Assembly (NCBI GenBank): GCA_003583745.1
Contig: QXPY01000007.1
Location: 220,479 to 284,478, forward strand
Direction: 5' to 3'
DNA from: Rhodocyclales bacterium GT-UBC
GTDB lineage: Bacteria > Pseudomonadota > Gammaproteobacteria > Burkholderiales > Rhodocyclaceae
Length of the DNA stretch: 64,000 bases
In this document: in pieces, positions 18,966-28,982 of the stretch
Numbering within the stretch: position 1 is the stretch's first letter
How the letters are laid out: each line of letters starts with the position of its first letter
Translations under genes and position numbers: made by a program
The notes under the pieces: model-generated
The model's database searches: none
What the model saw: only the letters and a program-made list of their open reading frames with translations
Told to the model about the DNA's origin: nothing

Positions 18966-20198
18966 TTAAACGCCGAGGAGCAGGCGGGAAGGATCTTCCA
19001 GCGCTTCCTTCATGGTTACCAGACCGAGCACGGCTTCACGACCGTCGATGATGCGGTGGTCGTAGGACATGGCGAGGTAATTCATCGGACGAACGACAAC
19101 CTGACCGTTCTCGACCATGGCACGATCCTTGGTGGCATGAATACCGAGAATAGCGGATTGCGGCGGATTGATGATCGGGGTGGACATCATCGAACCAAAA
19201 ATGCCGCCATTCGAAATCGAGAAGGTGCCACCGGTCAACTCTTCGATGGACAGCTTGCCGTCCTTGGCCTTGGCGCCGAATTCGGCAATCTTCTTTTCGA
19301 TATCGGCGATCGACATCTGGTCGGCATTGCGCAGAATCGGAACAACCAAGCCGCGCGGCGAACCGACTGCAATACCGATGTCGATATAGCCGTGATAGAC
19401 GATGTCATTGCCATCAACCGAAGCATTCAGAATCGGGAATTTCTGCAGGGCAGCACAGGCTGCCTTGACGAAGAAGCCCATGAAACCGAGGCGAACGCCA
19501 TGGGCCTTCTCGAACTTCTCGCCATACTGTTTGCGCAAGGCCATCACCGGCGCCATGTTGACTTCGTTGAAAGTCGTCAGAATTGCGTTGGTCTGCTGCG
19601 ACTGCAGCAGGCGCTCGGCAATGCGGGCACGCAGGCGGGTCATCGGGACGCGCTGTTCGGTACGCTCGTTGAGGGCAACGCCGGTTGCCGGCGCCGCGAT
19701 CTTGATGGCTGCCGGAGCGGGTGCAGCGACCGGACCTGCCTTCGGGCTGGCAGCAACGGCATCCTCCTTGGTGACACGACCACCACGACCGGTACCGGCG
19801 ACATCCGCAGCAGCAATACCCTTTTCGTCCAGAATCTTGCGAGCGGACGGGCTGGCCGTACCGGCCGGAGCGGCAGCCGCAGGAGCCGGAGCCGATGCGG
19901 GGGCTGCCGCAGCAGCTGCCTTCGGTGCAGCGGCCGGAGCAGCAGCACCGGCGGTGGCTTCGGTGTCGATACGGGCGATCAACTCGCCGGAAACCACGGT
20001 TTCCCCATCCGCCTTGACGATTTCGACCAATACGCCAGCGCCCGGCGACGGGACTTCAAGTACCACCTTGTCCGTCTCGATATCGATCAGAATCTCGTCG
20101 CGGGCAACTGTTTCACCGATTTTCTTTTTCCAGGAGGCCAGCGTGCCTTCGGCTACGGACTCGGACAACTGGGGAACTTGAACTTCAATAATGCTCAT
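18966..20198 (-). CDS. sucB: 2-oxoglutarate dehydrogenase E2, dihydrolipoyl succinyltransferase
   Basis: E2 transfers the succinyl group from the lipoyl arm to CoA in the TCA cycle. The 410-residue protein has one N-terminal lipoyl domain with the lipoylated lysine in [15 protein letters not shown] long Ala/Pro linker (about 85-120) and a peripheral-subunit-binding domain ([20 protein letters not shown]) follow. The C-terminal catalytic domain has the active site [16 protein letters not shown]. It lies between sucA and lpdA with short spacers, the usual order. Confidence 0.97.
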   Translation of the reverse strand: MSIIEVQVPQLSESVAEGTLASWKKKIGETVARDEILIDIETDKVVLEVPSPGAGVLVEIVKADGETVVSGELIARIDTEATAGAAAPAAAPKAAAAAAPASAPAPAAAAPAGTASPSARKILDEKGIAAADVAGTGRGGRVTKEDAVAASPKAGPVAAPAPAAIKIAAPATGVALNERTEQRVPMTRLRARIAERLLQSQQTNAILTTFNEVNMAPVMALRKQYGEKFEKAHGVRLGFMGFFVKAACAALQKFPILNASVDGNDIVYHGYIDIGIAVGSPRGLVVPILRNADQMSIADIEKKIAEFGAKAKDGKLSIEELTGGTFSISNGGIFGSMMSTPIINPPQSAILGIHATKDRAMVENGQVVVRPMNYLAMSYDHRIIDGREAVLGLVTMKEALEDPSRLLLGV

Positions 20199-20222
20199 AG
20201 TGACTCCACTCTGCTGTAGTTA

Positions 20223-23057
20223 TTAGTACTCGATCTTGCCCAATGCGGACTCGATAAGTGCCTTTTGTTGCTCGTTATGTTTGGCCAGGTAACCAACCGC
20301 CGGCGAAGGCGACGCCGGACGAGCCACCAGCAGGAGCTTCTGCTTGGCGCCCAAACCGCTGTCGAGATGATGACGCGATGCGAACCAATACCATGCGCCT
20401 TGATTACGCGGCTCTTCCTGGCACCAGACCACCTCGGTTGCCTTCGGATATTTGGCCAGTTCCTTCTCGAGAGAGTCTTTCGGGAAAGGATAGAGTTGTT
20501 CGATACGAACGATGGCGATATCGGTGATTTTCTTTTCACGCCGAGCTGCGACCAGATCGTAATAAACCTTGCCGGAACAGAGAATGACGCGCTTGACCTT
20601 CTTCGCATCGATCTTGTCCACTTCACCGATGACGCGCTGGAATTCTCCATTGGCCAGCTCTTCGAGCGGCGACGCTGCATCCTTGTGACGCAGCAGCGAC
20701 TTCGGCGACATCACGATGAGCGGCTTGCGCTGCATGCGGACAGCCTGACGGCGCAACATGTGGAACACCTGGGCAGCAGTCGAGGGAACGCAAACTTCCA
20801 TGTTCATCTCGGCACAAGCCTGCATGTAGCGTTCAAGACGTGCCGAGGAGTGCTCGGGACCCTGGCCTTCGTAGCCGTGCGGCAACAGCATGACCAAGCC
20901 GCAGGCACGGCCCCACTTGGCCTCGCCCGAAGCGATAAACTGGTCGATAACAACCTGCGCACCGTTTGCGAAGTCACCGAACTGGCCTTCCCAAATAACG
21001 AGCTCGTAAGGATTGGCCGTGGCATAACCATAATCGAATGCCAGCACCGCTTCTTCCGACAACACCGAATCGTAACAATGGAACCCGGCCTGCTTTTCCT
21101 GGAGATGCTTCAGGGTGTAGTAGGTACCCTCGTCCCAGCTTTCACGATTTTGATCGTGGAATGCGGCGTGACGGTGGAAGAACGTACCGCGTCCAACGTC
21201 CTCACCCGAAATACGAACACCATAACCGGAGACCAGCAACGATGCGTAGGCTAGATTTTCAGCCATACCCCAATCGACCGGGAGCTTGCCCTCGCCCATC
21301 GCAGCACGATCTTCAACGATCTTCTTGACGCGGGAATGCAAGGTGAATGACTCGGGCAATGCGGTAAGGCGCTGTGCCAGACGCTGAAGCTCCTTGACCG
21401 GAACGGTAGTATCGCAATTCTCGATATATTTCTTCGGCAGAAACGGCGTCCAGTCAATCATATTCGGATGCTTGTAACCAGCCAGCACCGGGTTGTACAA
21501 CAGCTCACCCTTATCGAGGTGGGCACGGTACTCGGTGATCATCTGATCCGGACCATCAGCCCCCAAAACGCCTTCAGCAATCAGCTTGTCACCGTACAGC
21601 TTGCGCGTACCCGGATGTTTGGCGATCTTCTTGTACATCAACGGCTGGGTGACCATGGGCTCGTCTTGCTCATTGTGACCGAGCTTACGGAAACAGATGA
21701 TGTCTACGACCACATCCTTCTTGAACTGCTGACGGAACTCGACGGCAATCTGGGTAACCAGCGCAACGGCTTCCGGATCATCGCCATTCACATGGAAGAT
21801 GGGTGCGTCGGCCATCTTGAAAATGTCCGTGCAATAGTGGCCGGAACGATAATCGCGCGGGTCGCTGGTGGTGAAGCCGATTTGATTATTGACCACGAAA
21901 TGCAGCGTGCCACCCGTACCGTAACCGCGGGTTTGAGCGAAATTGAGCATTTCCTGGTTAACGCCCTGACCTGCAACGGCCGAATCACCGTGGATAAGGA
22001 CTGGCAGCACCTTGGATTTGCTGCCCTCACCCCGACGAACTTGACGTGCATACACGGACCCCTCGACTACCGGATTGACGATTTCGAGGTGCGAGGGGTT
22101 GAATGCCAGCGTCAGATGGCAAGGACCTTGAGCCGTTGCCACATCAGACGAAAAGCCCATGTGGTATTTGACGTCGCCAGCGGAGAGGTCGGAAGCCTTC
22201 TTGCCTTCGAATTCGGCAAAAAGCATCGAGGGCGCCTTGCCCAGGGTATTGACGAGAACGTTCAGACGACCACGGTGCGCCATACCAATGACAATTTCAT
22301 CGATACCGGTACGGCCGCCCGAACGGATGGTTTCGTCCATCGCGACGATCAGCGACTCGCCACCTTCAAGGGAGAAACGCTTCTGCCCGACATACTTGGT
22401 ATGCAGGTAACGTTCGAGGGTTTCAGCAGCGGTCAGGCGTTCGAGGATACGTTTCTTCTCGTCGGCCGAATAGGTCGGACGGGAGCGAATGCTTTCCAGA
22501 CGGTCCTGCAGCCAACGCTTTTCGGTGTACTCCGTCATGTACATGTACTCGACGCCGATCGTGCCGCAATACGTCTGCTTGAGGGTCTCGAGAATATCCC
22601 CCAGCTTTGCGTTTTCCGGCAGCCCCTTCAGGGAACCGACACTGAAGGTCTGATTCTGGTCTGCGTCGGTGAATCCGTAAAAGGCGGGATCCAGTTCATC
22701 GATCTGCGGGCGGGGCAGACGCTTGAGCGGATCGAGGTCGGCCCAGCGGGTACCCATCGAACGATAGGCCGTCACCAACTGGCCCACTGCAGATTGCTTC
22801 TTGTTATCGCCGCCGACGGCAGGGGCCTGACGGAATCCGCCATCCTTGCCCAATTCAGCAAAAGCTGCAATTACCGGGGCATGCGCCACGTCACGCGCGA
22901 CATAGCCCGGCATTTGAGCCAGGCGATCGAAATAGTCCCGCCACTCGGCAGGCACCGAGGTCGGATCGTTCAGGTAGTTTTCGTACAGCTCTTCCACAAA
23001 CGGCGCATTGCCGCCAAAGTACATCGTGCTGTCGAATAATTGGTTCATCGTTGTCAT
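20223..23057 (-). CDS. sucA: 2-oxoglutarate dehydrogenase E1
   Basis: E1 is the thiamine-diphosphate enzyme that decarboxylates 2-oxoglutarate and passes succinyl to the E2 lipoyl arm. The 944-residue length fits the family. The N-terminus FDSTMYFGGNAPFVEELYEN, the ThDP region IVIGMAHRGRLNVLVNTLGK, HINGDDP-like FHVNGDDPEAVALV and the C-terminal transketolase-type RGTFFHRHAAFHDQ are all present. The ATG at 23057 follows a GAGGGGA ribosome binding site; the upstream frame start would add unrelated residues. A terminator separates it from gltA, so it may have its own promoter. Confidence 0.97.
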   Translation of the reverse strand: MTTMNQLFDSTMYFGGNAPFVEELYENYLNDPTSVPAEWRDYFDRLAQMPGYVARDVAHAPVIAAFAELGKDGGFRQAPAVGGDNKKQSAVGQLVTAYRSMGTRWADLDPLKRLPRPQIDELDPAFYGFTDADQNQTFSVGSLKGLPENAKLGDILETLKQTYCGTIGVEYMYMTEYTEKRWLQDRLESIRSRPTYSADEKKRILERLTAAETLERYLHTKYVGQKRFSLEGGESLIVAMDETIRSGGRTGIDEIVIGMAHRGRLNVLVNTLGKAPSMLFAEFEGKKASDLSAGDVKYHMGFSSDVATAQGPCHLTLAFNPSHLEIVNPVVEGSVYARQVRRGEGSKSKVLPVLIHGDSAVAGQGVNQEMLNFAQTRGYGTGGTLHFVVNNQIGFTTSDPRDYRSGHYCTDIFKMADAPIFHVNGDDPEAVALVTQIAVEFRQQFKKDVVVDIICFRKLGHNEQDEPMVTQPLMYKKIAKHPGTRKLYGDKLIAEGVLGADGPDQMITEYRAHLDKGELLYNPVLAGYKHPNMIDWTPFLPKKYIENCDTTVPVKELQRLAQRLTALPESFTLHSRVKKIVEDRAAMGEGKLPVDWGMAENLAYASLLVSGYGVRISGEDVGRGTFFHRHAAFHDQNRESWDEGTYYTLKHLQEKQAGFHCYDSVLSEEAVLAFDYGYATANPYELVIWEGQFGDFANGAQVVIDQFIASGEAKWGRACGLVMLLPHGYEGQGPEHSSARLERYMQACAEMNMEVCVPSTAAQVFHMLRRQAVRMQRKPLIVMSPKSLLRHKDAASPLEELANGEFQRVIGEVDKIDAKKVKRVILCSGKVYYDLVAARREKKITDIAIVRIEQLYPFPKDSLEKELAKYPKATEVVWCQEEPRNQGAWYWFASRHHLDSGLGAKQKLLLVARPASPSPAVGYLAKHNEQQKALIESALGKIEY

Positions 23058-23129
23058 AGGCGTCCCCTCTAGGGTGTTGTCTTTCTCATTAGCTGCGGGT
23101 TGCTCAAGTTCAATTCCAGAAGCAAAAAA

Positions 23130-23149
23130 GGGCGGCCACACGGCCGCCC
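23130..23149 (-). terminator. rho-independent terminator after gltA
   Basis: GGGCGGCC pairs with GGCCGCCC around the loop ACAC, and on the minus strand six T residues follow. It lies just beyond the gltA stop and before sucA, so it would reduce read-through from the sdh-gltA part into sucAB-lpdA. Confidence 0.88.
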
Positions 23150-23159
23150 GACTATCTGC

Positions 23160-24458
23160 TTAGCTGCGTTGGGCAAGCGGAACGACGTCGCGCTTGGCGG
23201 CTCCAACATAAAGCTGACGCGGACGGCCGATCTTGTATTCCGGATCGGAGATCATTTCTTCCCATTGCGTCATCCAACCGACCGTACGGGCCAGCGCGAA
23301 GATACAGGTAAACATCTCGGTCGGGATACCGATCGCCTTCTGGACAATGCCGGAGTAGAAGTCGACGTTCGGGTAGAGCTTTTTCTCGACGAAGTACGGA
23401 TCTTCCAGAGCGATCTTTTCCAGTTCCATGGCCAACTTGAACAGTCGATCGTTCTGCAGACCCAGTTCGGTCAGCACTTCGTTGCAAACCTTGCGCATCA
23501 GCTTGGCACGCGGATCGAAGTTCTTGTAAACGCGATGGCCGAAACCCATCAGCTTGAACGAGTCGTTCTTGTCCTTGGCACGTGCGATGTATTCCGGAAC
23601 ACGCGACACATCACCGATCTCTTCGAGCATCTGCAGACAAGCTTCGTTTGCACCGCCGTGAGCCGGGCCCCACAGACAGGCGATACCGGCAGCGATACAG
23701 GCAAACGGATTGGCTCCCGACGAACCGGCCAGACGAACTGTCGAGGTCGAGGCATTTTGCTCGTGATCGGCGTGGAGGGTGAAAATCACATCCAAAGCGC
23801 GAACCAGAACCGGATTCGGCACATACTTCTCGCACGGATTACCGAACATCATGCGCATGAAGTTGGCGGTGTAATCCAGCGAGTTATCCGGATACATGAA
23901 GGGGGCGCCAATGCTGTACTTGTATGCCATCGCAACGATGGTCGGCAGTTTGGCAATCAGGCGGTTGAAGCTGACGTTGCGATGCTCAGCATCGGAGAAG
24001 TCCATCGCGTCGTGGTAGAACGCCGACAACGCACCGACCACACCGGTCATAACGGCCATCGGGTGAGCATCACGACGGAAACCGGAGAAGAACTTGGAAA
24101 GCTGTTCATGCACCATCGTGTGGTTCTTGATGGTGTTTTCGAATTCCGCTTTTTGCTGAGCATTCGGCAACTCACCGTTCTTCAGCAAATAGGTGACTTC
24201 GAGAAAGTTGCAGTTTTCAGCCAGTTGCTCGATGGGATAACCACGGTACAGCAGTTCGCCCTTGTCACCATCGATGAAAGTGATCTTGGATTTGCAGCTG
24301 GCAGTGGAGAGGAAACCGGAGTCGTAAGTGAACAAACCGGTCTTGGCGCCCAGCGTACGAATATCGACGCAATCGTTGCCGTGCGTCGGGGACATGATCG
24401 GGAAATCGACAGGAGCCTGCCCGTCGATTGTCAAAGTAGCCTTGCGTTCGGTTGTCAT
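23160..24458 (-). CDS. gltA: citrate synthase (type I)
   Basis: Citrate synthase condenses acetyl-CoA and oxaloacetate to open the TCA cycle. The 432-residue product is the hexameric, Gram-negative type. Visible segments include the catalytic-histidine regions [20 protein letters not shown] and [15 protein letters not shown], and [19 protein letters not shown]. The ATG at 24458 is preceded by AGGGA; an earlier start would add unrelated residues. It sits between sdhE and sucA, an arrangement common in betaproteobacteria. Confidence 0.97.
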   Translation of the reverse strand: MTTERKATLTIDGQAPVDFPIMSPTHGNDCVDIRTLGAKTGLFTYDSGFLSTASCKSKITFIDGDKGELLYRGYPIEQLAENCNFLEVTYLLKNGELPNAQQKAEFENTIKNHTMVHEQLSKFFSGFRRDAHPMAVMTGVVGALSAFYHDAMDFSDAEHRNVSFNRLIAKLPTIVAMAYKYSIGAPFMYPDNSLDYTANFMRMMFGNPCEKYVPNPVLVRALDVIFTLHADHEQNASTSTVRLAGSSGANPFACIAAGIACLWGPAHGGANEACLQMLEEIGDVSRVPEYIARAKDKNDSFKLMGFGHRVYKNFDPRAKLMRKVCNEVLTELGLQNDRLFKLAMELEKIALEDPYFVEKKLYPNVDFYSGIVQKAIGIPTEMFTCIFALARTVGWMTQWEEMISDPEYKIGRPRQLYVGAAKRDVVPLAQRS

Positions 24459-24540
24459 GGTGTAATCCCTGTTCAGGTGTTGGTTGTCACTGCACTGCCA
24501 AAAAGCGGTCAACATTCCAAAGATAGAATGAAAACCTTAC

Positions 24541-24786
24541 TTAACTCTTACGAAGCAGCGCCACGATGGGCGCCAGACGAGGATCGTCGATCTCTGCCTT
24601 GCCGGTAAGCAAGTCCCAGAGATCGTAATCCTCCATATCGGCAAGTTCCACGAACGCCTGCTGTTCCTCGTCACTCAACTTATCGAACCCGCCACCATCG
24701 AGAAAACGCGTCAGCGTGATATCGAGTTCGAGAAGTGCGCGACGGATACAGCGCCAACGCAGGCGTTCGTAGTCCGCTCTCTCCAT
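24541..24786 (-). CDS. sdhE: succinate dehydrogenase assembly factor SdhE
   Basis: SdhE (YgfY family) promotes covalent flavin attachment to SdhA. The 81-residue protein starts MERADYERLRWRC, overlaps the sdhB stop (TAATG) and ends RLAPIVALLRKS. The acidic patch FVELADMEDYDLWDLLTG is typical. Unusually, the family's RGxxE signature reads RALLE (residues 16-20), with alanine in place of the glycine. Its position behind sdhB supports the assignment. Confidence 0.9.
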   Translation of the reverse strand: MERADYERLRWRCIRRALLELDITLTRFLDGGGFDKLSDEEQQAFVELADMEDYDLWDLLTGKAEIDDPRLAPIVALLRKS

Positions 24787-25496
24787 TAGACTGCGCGACG
24801 GACCATCATGTCTTTGATCTTGCCGATAGCCTTGGTCGGGTTCAAACCCTTCGGACACACGTCAACGCAATTCATGATGGTGTGGCAACGGAACAAGCGG
24901 TACGGATCGTCCAAGTTATCGAGACGCTCATTAGTCGCCTGGTCACGCGTATCGGCAATAAACCGATAGGCCGCCAGCAATCCGGCCGGGCCGACGAACT
25001 TATCCGGATTCCACCAGAACGACGGACAAGAAGTCGAACAGCAAGCACACAGGATGCACTCGTACAGACCATTCAATTCTTCGCGATCTTCCGGCGACTG
25101 CAGACGCTCCCGCTCGGGAGCCGGATCGTTGTTGATGAGGTACGGCTTGATCGAATGATACTGCTTGAAGAACTGCGTCATATCCACGATCAGGTCGCGG
25201 ATAACCGGCAAGCCGGGCAACGGGCGCAGCACAATGGGTTGCTTCAGGCTATCGATATCGGTCAGGCAGGCCAGACCGTTCTTACCGTTGATATTCATTG
25301 CATCGGAACCGCAGACACCTTCGCGGCAGGAACGACGGTAGGAGATCGTGTCGTCCTTGGCCTTCAGTTTGGTCAGCGCGTCCAGCAGCTTGCGATCGGT
25401 CGGTTCGAGCTCGACCGAAATATCCTGCATGTACGGTGCATCATCCTTGTCCGGATCGTAGCGATAGATACTGAATTGAACCATGCGTTTGCTCAT
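24786..25496 (-). CDS. sdhB: succinate dehydrogenase iron-sulfur subunit
   Basis: SdhB carries electrons from the SdhA flavin to quinone through three Fe-S clusters. The 236-residue protein has the plant-type [2Fe-2S] motif SCREGVCGSDAMNINGKNGLAC, split here between SCREGVCGSD and NGLAC, and the C-terminal CILCACCSTSCPSFWW and CHTIMNCVDVCPKGLNP clusters. The ATG at 25496 follows GGAG at good spacing; the upstream TTG is rejected. It lies between sdhA and sdhE. Confidence 0.97.
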   Translation of the reverse strand: MSKRMVQFSIYRYDPDKDDAPYMQDISVELEPTDRKLLDALTKLKAKDDTISYRRSCREGVCGSDAMNINGKNGLACLTDIDSLKQPIVLRPLPGLPVIRDLIVDMTQFFKQYHSIKPYLINNDPAPERERLQSPEDREELNGLYECILCACCSTSCPSFWWNPDKFVGPAGLLAAYRFIADTRDQATNERLDNLDDPYRLFRCHTIMNCVDVCPKGLNPTKAIGKIKDMMVRRAV

Positions 25497-25508
25497 TCTG
25501 GACTCCAA

Positions 25509-27293
25509 TTAGTACGAGCGCGTCTTGAGCGCAACAGGCTCGACGGTCAGGGGTTGCATGTTCACCGGCTTGTAGGTGATCGAATTATCAACCGGCGAGA
25601 ACAGCGTGTGCTTGAGCCATTCCTTGTCGTTACGGCCATTCGGGAATTCAGCCGTATCCGGCGCGTCGTCGCGGACGTGAGCACCGCGGGACTCTTTGCG
25701 AGCTTCGGCGGAGATCATGGTTGCCTTGGCAACTTCGATCAGATTTTCCATTTCCAGCGCTTCAGTACGAGCCGTATTCCAGGCCTGCGACTTGTCCTTG
25801 ATTTCGAGCTGGCGAGCTGCCTTTTCGACTTCGAGAATTTTCTCGACGCCCTGTTTCAGCATGTCGCCGAAACGGAACACACCTGCGTGATCTTGCATGG
25901 TGCGTTGCATTGCTAGGCGGGTTTCGTGCACGTTTGCACCCCCCTTGCGGTTATCGAGCGCGGCAATACGTGCCAGCGTCTTGTCGGCAACATCCTTCGG
26001 CAATTCGCGATGCGCGCGACCAGCCTTGAGATCTTCAACAGCGGAATCGCCAGCCGATTTACCGAATACCAGCAGATCAAGCAAGGAATTGGTACCCAGA
26101 CGGTTGGCGCCGTGCACCGAAGCACAGGCACACTCGCCGCCGGCGTAAAAACCGGGGACGACCGAATTCATGTCGCCATCCTTGGGCATCACGACACGAC
26201 CGGAGTAATGGGTGGGAATACCACCCATCTGGTAGTGACAGGTCGGCACGACCGGCAGCGGCTCTTTCAGGCAATCGACACCGGCGAACTGAATGCCGAT
26301 TTCGTGGATGCCGGGCAGGCGCTTCATGATGGTCGCCGGATCGAGGTGGGTGATATCGAGAAGGACGTAATCCTTGTTGACGCCGCAACCGCGACCTTCC
26401 TTGATTTCGGTCGCCATGGCACGCGAAACCACATCGCGCGACGCCAAATCCTTGGCATTCGGGGCGTAGCGCTCCATGAAGCGCTCTTTGCTGGAATTGC
26501 GCAGAATACCGCCTTCGCCACGCACGCCTTCGGTAATCAGAACGCCGGCACCGGCCACGCCGGTCGGGTGGAACTGCCAGAATTCCATGTCTTCGAGCGG
26601 GATACCGGCACGCGCCGCCATACCCAGACCGTCGCCGGTATTGATAAAGGCATTGGTCGAAGAATAGAAGATACGGCCGGCACCGCCAGTGGCGAAAATG
26701 GTGGCACGAGCATGGAAAATCACGATCTGGCCGGTTTCCATTTCCATGGCGGTAACACCGAGAACGTGACCTTCTTCGTCACGGATCAGGTCGAGCGCCA
26801 TCCATTCCACGAAGAACTGGGTATTGGCCTTGACATTGCGCTGATACATGGCGTGCAGCATGGCGTGACCAGTACGGTCAGCGGCAGCACAGGAACGACG
26901 CACCGGCTTTTCGCCAAAGTTGGACATGTGGCCGCCGAACGGGCGCTGATAAATCTTGCCGTTGTCGGTACGGTCAAACGGCATACCGTAGTGCTCGAGC
27001 TCCACGACTACTTCGTTCGCCTTCTTGCACATGAACTCGATCGCATCCTGATCGCCGAGCCAGTCGGAACCCTTGACGGTATCGTACATGTGCCAGGTCC
27101 AGTGATCTTCCTCGGAGTTACCGAGGGACGCTGCCACACCGCCTTGCGCCGCAACCGTGTGCGAGCGGGTCGGAAAAACCTTCGACAACACGGCCGTTTT
27201 CAGGCCGGCTTCGGACAATTGAATCGCGGAACGCAGACCGGCACCACCAGCACCGACGATGACCGCATCAAACTTGAGAACAGGAATACTCAC
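25509..27293 (-). CDS. sdhA: succinate dehydrogenase flavoprotein subunit
   Basis: SdhA oxidises succinate to fumarate at a covalently bound FAD on the inner face of the membrane. The 594-residue protein shows the FAD-binding AVIVGAGGAGLRSAIQLSE and the flavinylation segment PTRSHTVAAQGGVAASLG. It also has HPTGVAGAGVLITEGVRGEGG and GANRLGTNSLLDLLVFGKSA. The start is taken as GTG 27293, which follows a GGAGG ribosome binding site; the longer frame has no such site. It is followed directly by sdhB. Confidence 0.97.
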   Translation of the reverse strand: MSIPVLKFDAVIVGAGGAGLRSAIQLSEAGLKTAVLSKVFPTRSHTVAAQGGVAASLGNSEEDHWTWHMYDTVKGSDWLGDQDAIEFMCKKANEVVVELEHYGMPFDRTDNGKIYQRPFGGHMSNFGEKPVRRSCAAADRTGHAMLHAMYQRNVKANTQFFVEWMALDLIRDEEGHVLGVTAMEMETGQIVIFHARATIFATGGAGRIFYSSTNAFINTGDGLGMAARAGIPLEDMEFWQFHPTGVAGAGVLITEGVRGEGGILRNSSKERFMERYAPNAKDLASRDVVSRAMATEIKEGRGCGVNKDYVLLDITHLDPATIMKRLPGIHEIGIQFAGVDCLKEPLPVVPTCHYQMGGIPTHYSGRVVMPKDGDMNSVVPGFYAGGECACASVHGANRLGTNSLLDLLVFGKSAGDSAVEDLKAGRAHRELPKDVADKTLARIAALDNRKGGANVHETRLAMQRTMQDHAGVFRFGDMLKQGVEKILEVEKAARQLEIKDKSQAWNTARTEALEMENLIEVAKATMISAEARKESRGAHVRDDAPDTAEFPNGRNDKEWLKHTLFSPVDNSITYKPVNMQPLTVEPVALKTRSY

Positions 27294-27295
27294 GC

Positions 27296-27643
27296 TTACA
27301 GCCTCCAGAGAATCGCAGCAGCCCACGCGGCATAACCAACCAGCGCGGCAATGGTCAGGACATGCAGGGTCAGACGCAGACCGACCGACTTGATGTAGTC
27401 CATCCAGATATCACGCACACCAATCCAGGCGTGATAAAAAAGGCTGACGAAGAAAAGGAAGGTCACAAACTTGATGAAACCATTGGCAAAAACACCTTGC
27501 CAGGCCTCGAAAGTCGAAGGACGCACCACCAGCAAAACCGCAGCAATCAAAACCGAATACACTGCCATAATCACCGCAGTAGCGCGCTGGGCAATCCAGT
27601 CCTTCAGGCCGTAATGAGCCCCGACAACAATACGGTTGATCAC
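27296..27643 (-). CDS. sdhD: succinate dehydrogenase membrane anchor subunit
   Basis: This 115-residue subunit helps bind haem b and ubiquinone. It has three hydrophobic helices (AVIMAVYSVLIAAVLLVV, FIKFVTFLFFVSLFYHAWIGV, LHVLTIAALVGYAAWAAAI). The start ATG is replaced by GTG at 27643, overlapping the sdhC stop (GTGA) and giving INRIVVGAHYGLKDW, the normal SdhD N-terminus. The longer open frame upstream is a shadow of sdhC. Confidence 0.93.
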   Translation of the reverse strand: MINRIVVGAHYGLKDWIAQRATAVIMAVYSVLIAAVLLVVRPSTFEAWQGVFANGFIKFVTFLFFVSLFYHAWIGVRDIWMDYIKSVGLRLTLHVLTIAALVGYAAWAAAILWRL

Positions 27644-28029
27644 AGCAGAACCCCCCACAGAACCAGGGTCAGCGGAATGCTGACCGCGAAGACGACAGCC
27701 GCCGATTGACGCGCAGCGGCTTTTTCGACGCCAACATGAACATCCAGAAGCAGGAAGCGGATACCAGCGCAGAAGTGATGCGCGAACGCCCAAATCAACC
27801 CGGCAATGACAACCTTGGCCGGCAAGGTAGCAAATGCCGCCTTGAAGACAGCAAACGTCTCAGCTGAAGTCAAGCTTGCCCCGAACAACCAAAGCAGAAG
27901 CGGCAAACAAAGAAACAACCCAACACCGCTAACACGATGGAGAATCGAAACTTTGCCAGGCAACGGCAACTTGATTGTAGTTAAGTCCAAATTTTTTGGA
28001 CGTTTCTTCTTAATGGTCATTTCTGCCAT
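27640..28029 (-). CDS. sdhC: succinate dehydrogenase cytochrome b556 subunit
   Basis: SdhC anchors the enzyme in the inner membrane and provides a haem ligand. The 129-residue protein contains SILHRVSGVGLFLCLPLLLW, then FAHHFCAGIRFLLLDVHVG with the haem-binding histidine region, and a third helix at the end. The ATG at 28029 has GAGGG about nine bases upstream, better than the first in-frame ATG at 28038. It is the first gene of the TCA block; a TATAAT on the minus strand at 28097-28092 could be its -10. Confidence 0.93.
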   Translation of the reverse strand: MAEMTIKKKRPKNLDLTTIKLPLPGKVSILHRVSGVGLFLCLPLLLWLFGASLTSAETFAVFKAAFATLPAKVVIAGLIWAFAHHFCAGIRFLLLDVHVGVEKAAARQSAAVVFAVSIPLTLVLWGVLL

Positions 28030-28159
28030 GAACGTCATCCCTCGCGTAAGAATGCGGTTATCCGCTTGTACGTGGTTTGAAAAGAACCGTAATTATACAT
28101 TCAAAATCAGGCCAGACGCGCCAAAACACGTCACTTGAAGGCCACTCAAGCTGTCTCTC

Positions 28160-28912
28160 TCACCCCAAATCGTTCCGATAAAAATGACGATTCGTGCAAT
28201 ACAGGCCACGCCGCCACTCAACCGGCTTATTACCGTAGGTATAGGCCGTCCGCTCGACAAGCAACAACGGATAACCCTCCGGCAAGCCCAGCAATCCAGC
28301 CGCATATGGCTCAGCCGCAACCGCACGCAAATGCTCTTCGGCATTAATCATGCGTACACCAAAATCGCTTTCAAACAAGCTATACAAGGAACGCTCACCA
28401 GCACGGAGCCGCTCCAGCGTCAATCCCGAAAAAAGATCGACAAGCAAGTAAATCTGGTCAAAAACCACCGGATCGCCATTGAAGCGGAGCAGACGCTCGA
28501 CGCAAATGACAGGATCATTCAATTGTAAGCCCAAGGCAGAAGCGACCTGAGCACTCGCTGGAAGAATCGCACACGCAAACGGGTCGCTCACGGTATGAGT
28601 CGCACTACCATCATCCGGAACAAGGCGCAGAAATCGATAAAACGACCGCGGGTCACTGTGCGTAGCAACGAAGGTCCCCTTCCCTTGACGACGCACCAGC
28701 AGATTCTCGGCCGCCATCTCGTCGATCGCCTTGCGCACTGTTCCCTGACTGACGTTGAAACGAACGGCCAACTCCCCCTCACTGGGTATGGCATCACCCG
28801 GCCCCCATTCACCATCTTCCAGACTGCGGATCAAAAAATCCTTGATCTGCCGATAGAGCGGGCTGAAGGTAGGCGACGGAGCGCGGGCAGGACGGGAGGC
28901 GTCACGGGTCAT
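28160..28912 (-). CDS. GntR-family transcriptional regulator (HutC/UTRA type)
   Basis: This 250-residue regulator has an N-terminal winged helix (PLYRQIKDFLIRSLEDGEW, IPSEGELAVRFNVSQGTVRKA) and a C-terminal UTRA-type effector domain (about 95-245). It is encoded between sdhC and the divergent mdh. A perfect palindrome in the shared intergenic region overlaps its own predicted -10, consistent with autoregulation and control of mdh and perhaps the TCA block. The effector is unknown; a carboxylate is a reasonable guess. The ATG at 28912 is used, with an alternative GTG at 28930. Confidence 0.88.
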   Translation of the reverse strand: MTRDASRPARAPSPTFSPLYRQIKDFLIRSLEDGEWGPGDAIPSEGELAVRFNVSQGTVRKAIDEMAAENLLVRRQGKGTFVATHSDPRSFYRFLRLVPDDGSATHTVSDPFACAILPASAQVASALGLQLNDPVICVERLLRFNGDPVVFDQIYLLVDLFSGLTLERLRAGERSLYSLFESDFGVRMINAEEHLRAVAAEPYAAGLLGLPEGYPLLLVERTAYTYGNKPVEWRRGLYCTNRHFYRNDLG

Positions 28913-28957
28913 GGGGGCAAATTTCAGCACATTTCAGCTTGGCCGTCCACGAAAAGT

Positions 28958-28973
28958 TGTCTTATATAAGACA
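28958..28973. promoter_or_regulatory. perfect 16-bp palindrome, candidate GntR operator
   Basis: TGTCTTATATAAGACA is its own reverse complement and lies between the GntR gene and mdh. On the minus strand TATAAG inside it (28966-28961) has TGTCAA 16 bases upstream, a plausible promoter for the regulator. On the plus strand it ends nine bases before the -35 of the mdh promoter. An AT-rich core with symmetric arms is typical for GntR operators. Confidence 0.7.
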
Positions 28974-28982
28974 GATGATGAA

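Noticed and set aside
18819..20219. A 466-codon plus-strand open frame
   Set aside because: It is antisense to sucB and lpdA, which have clear family motifs.
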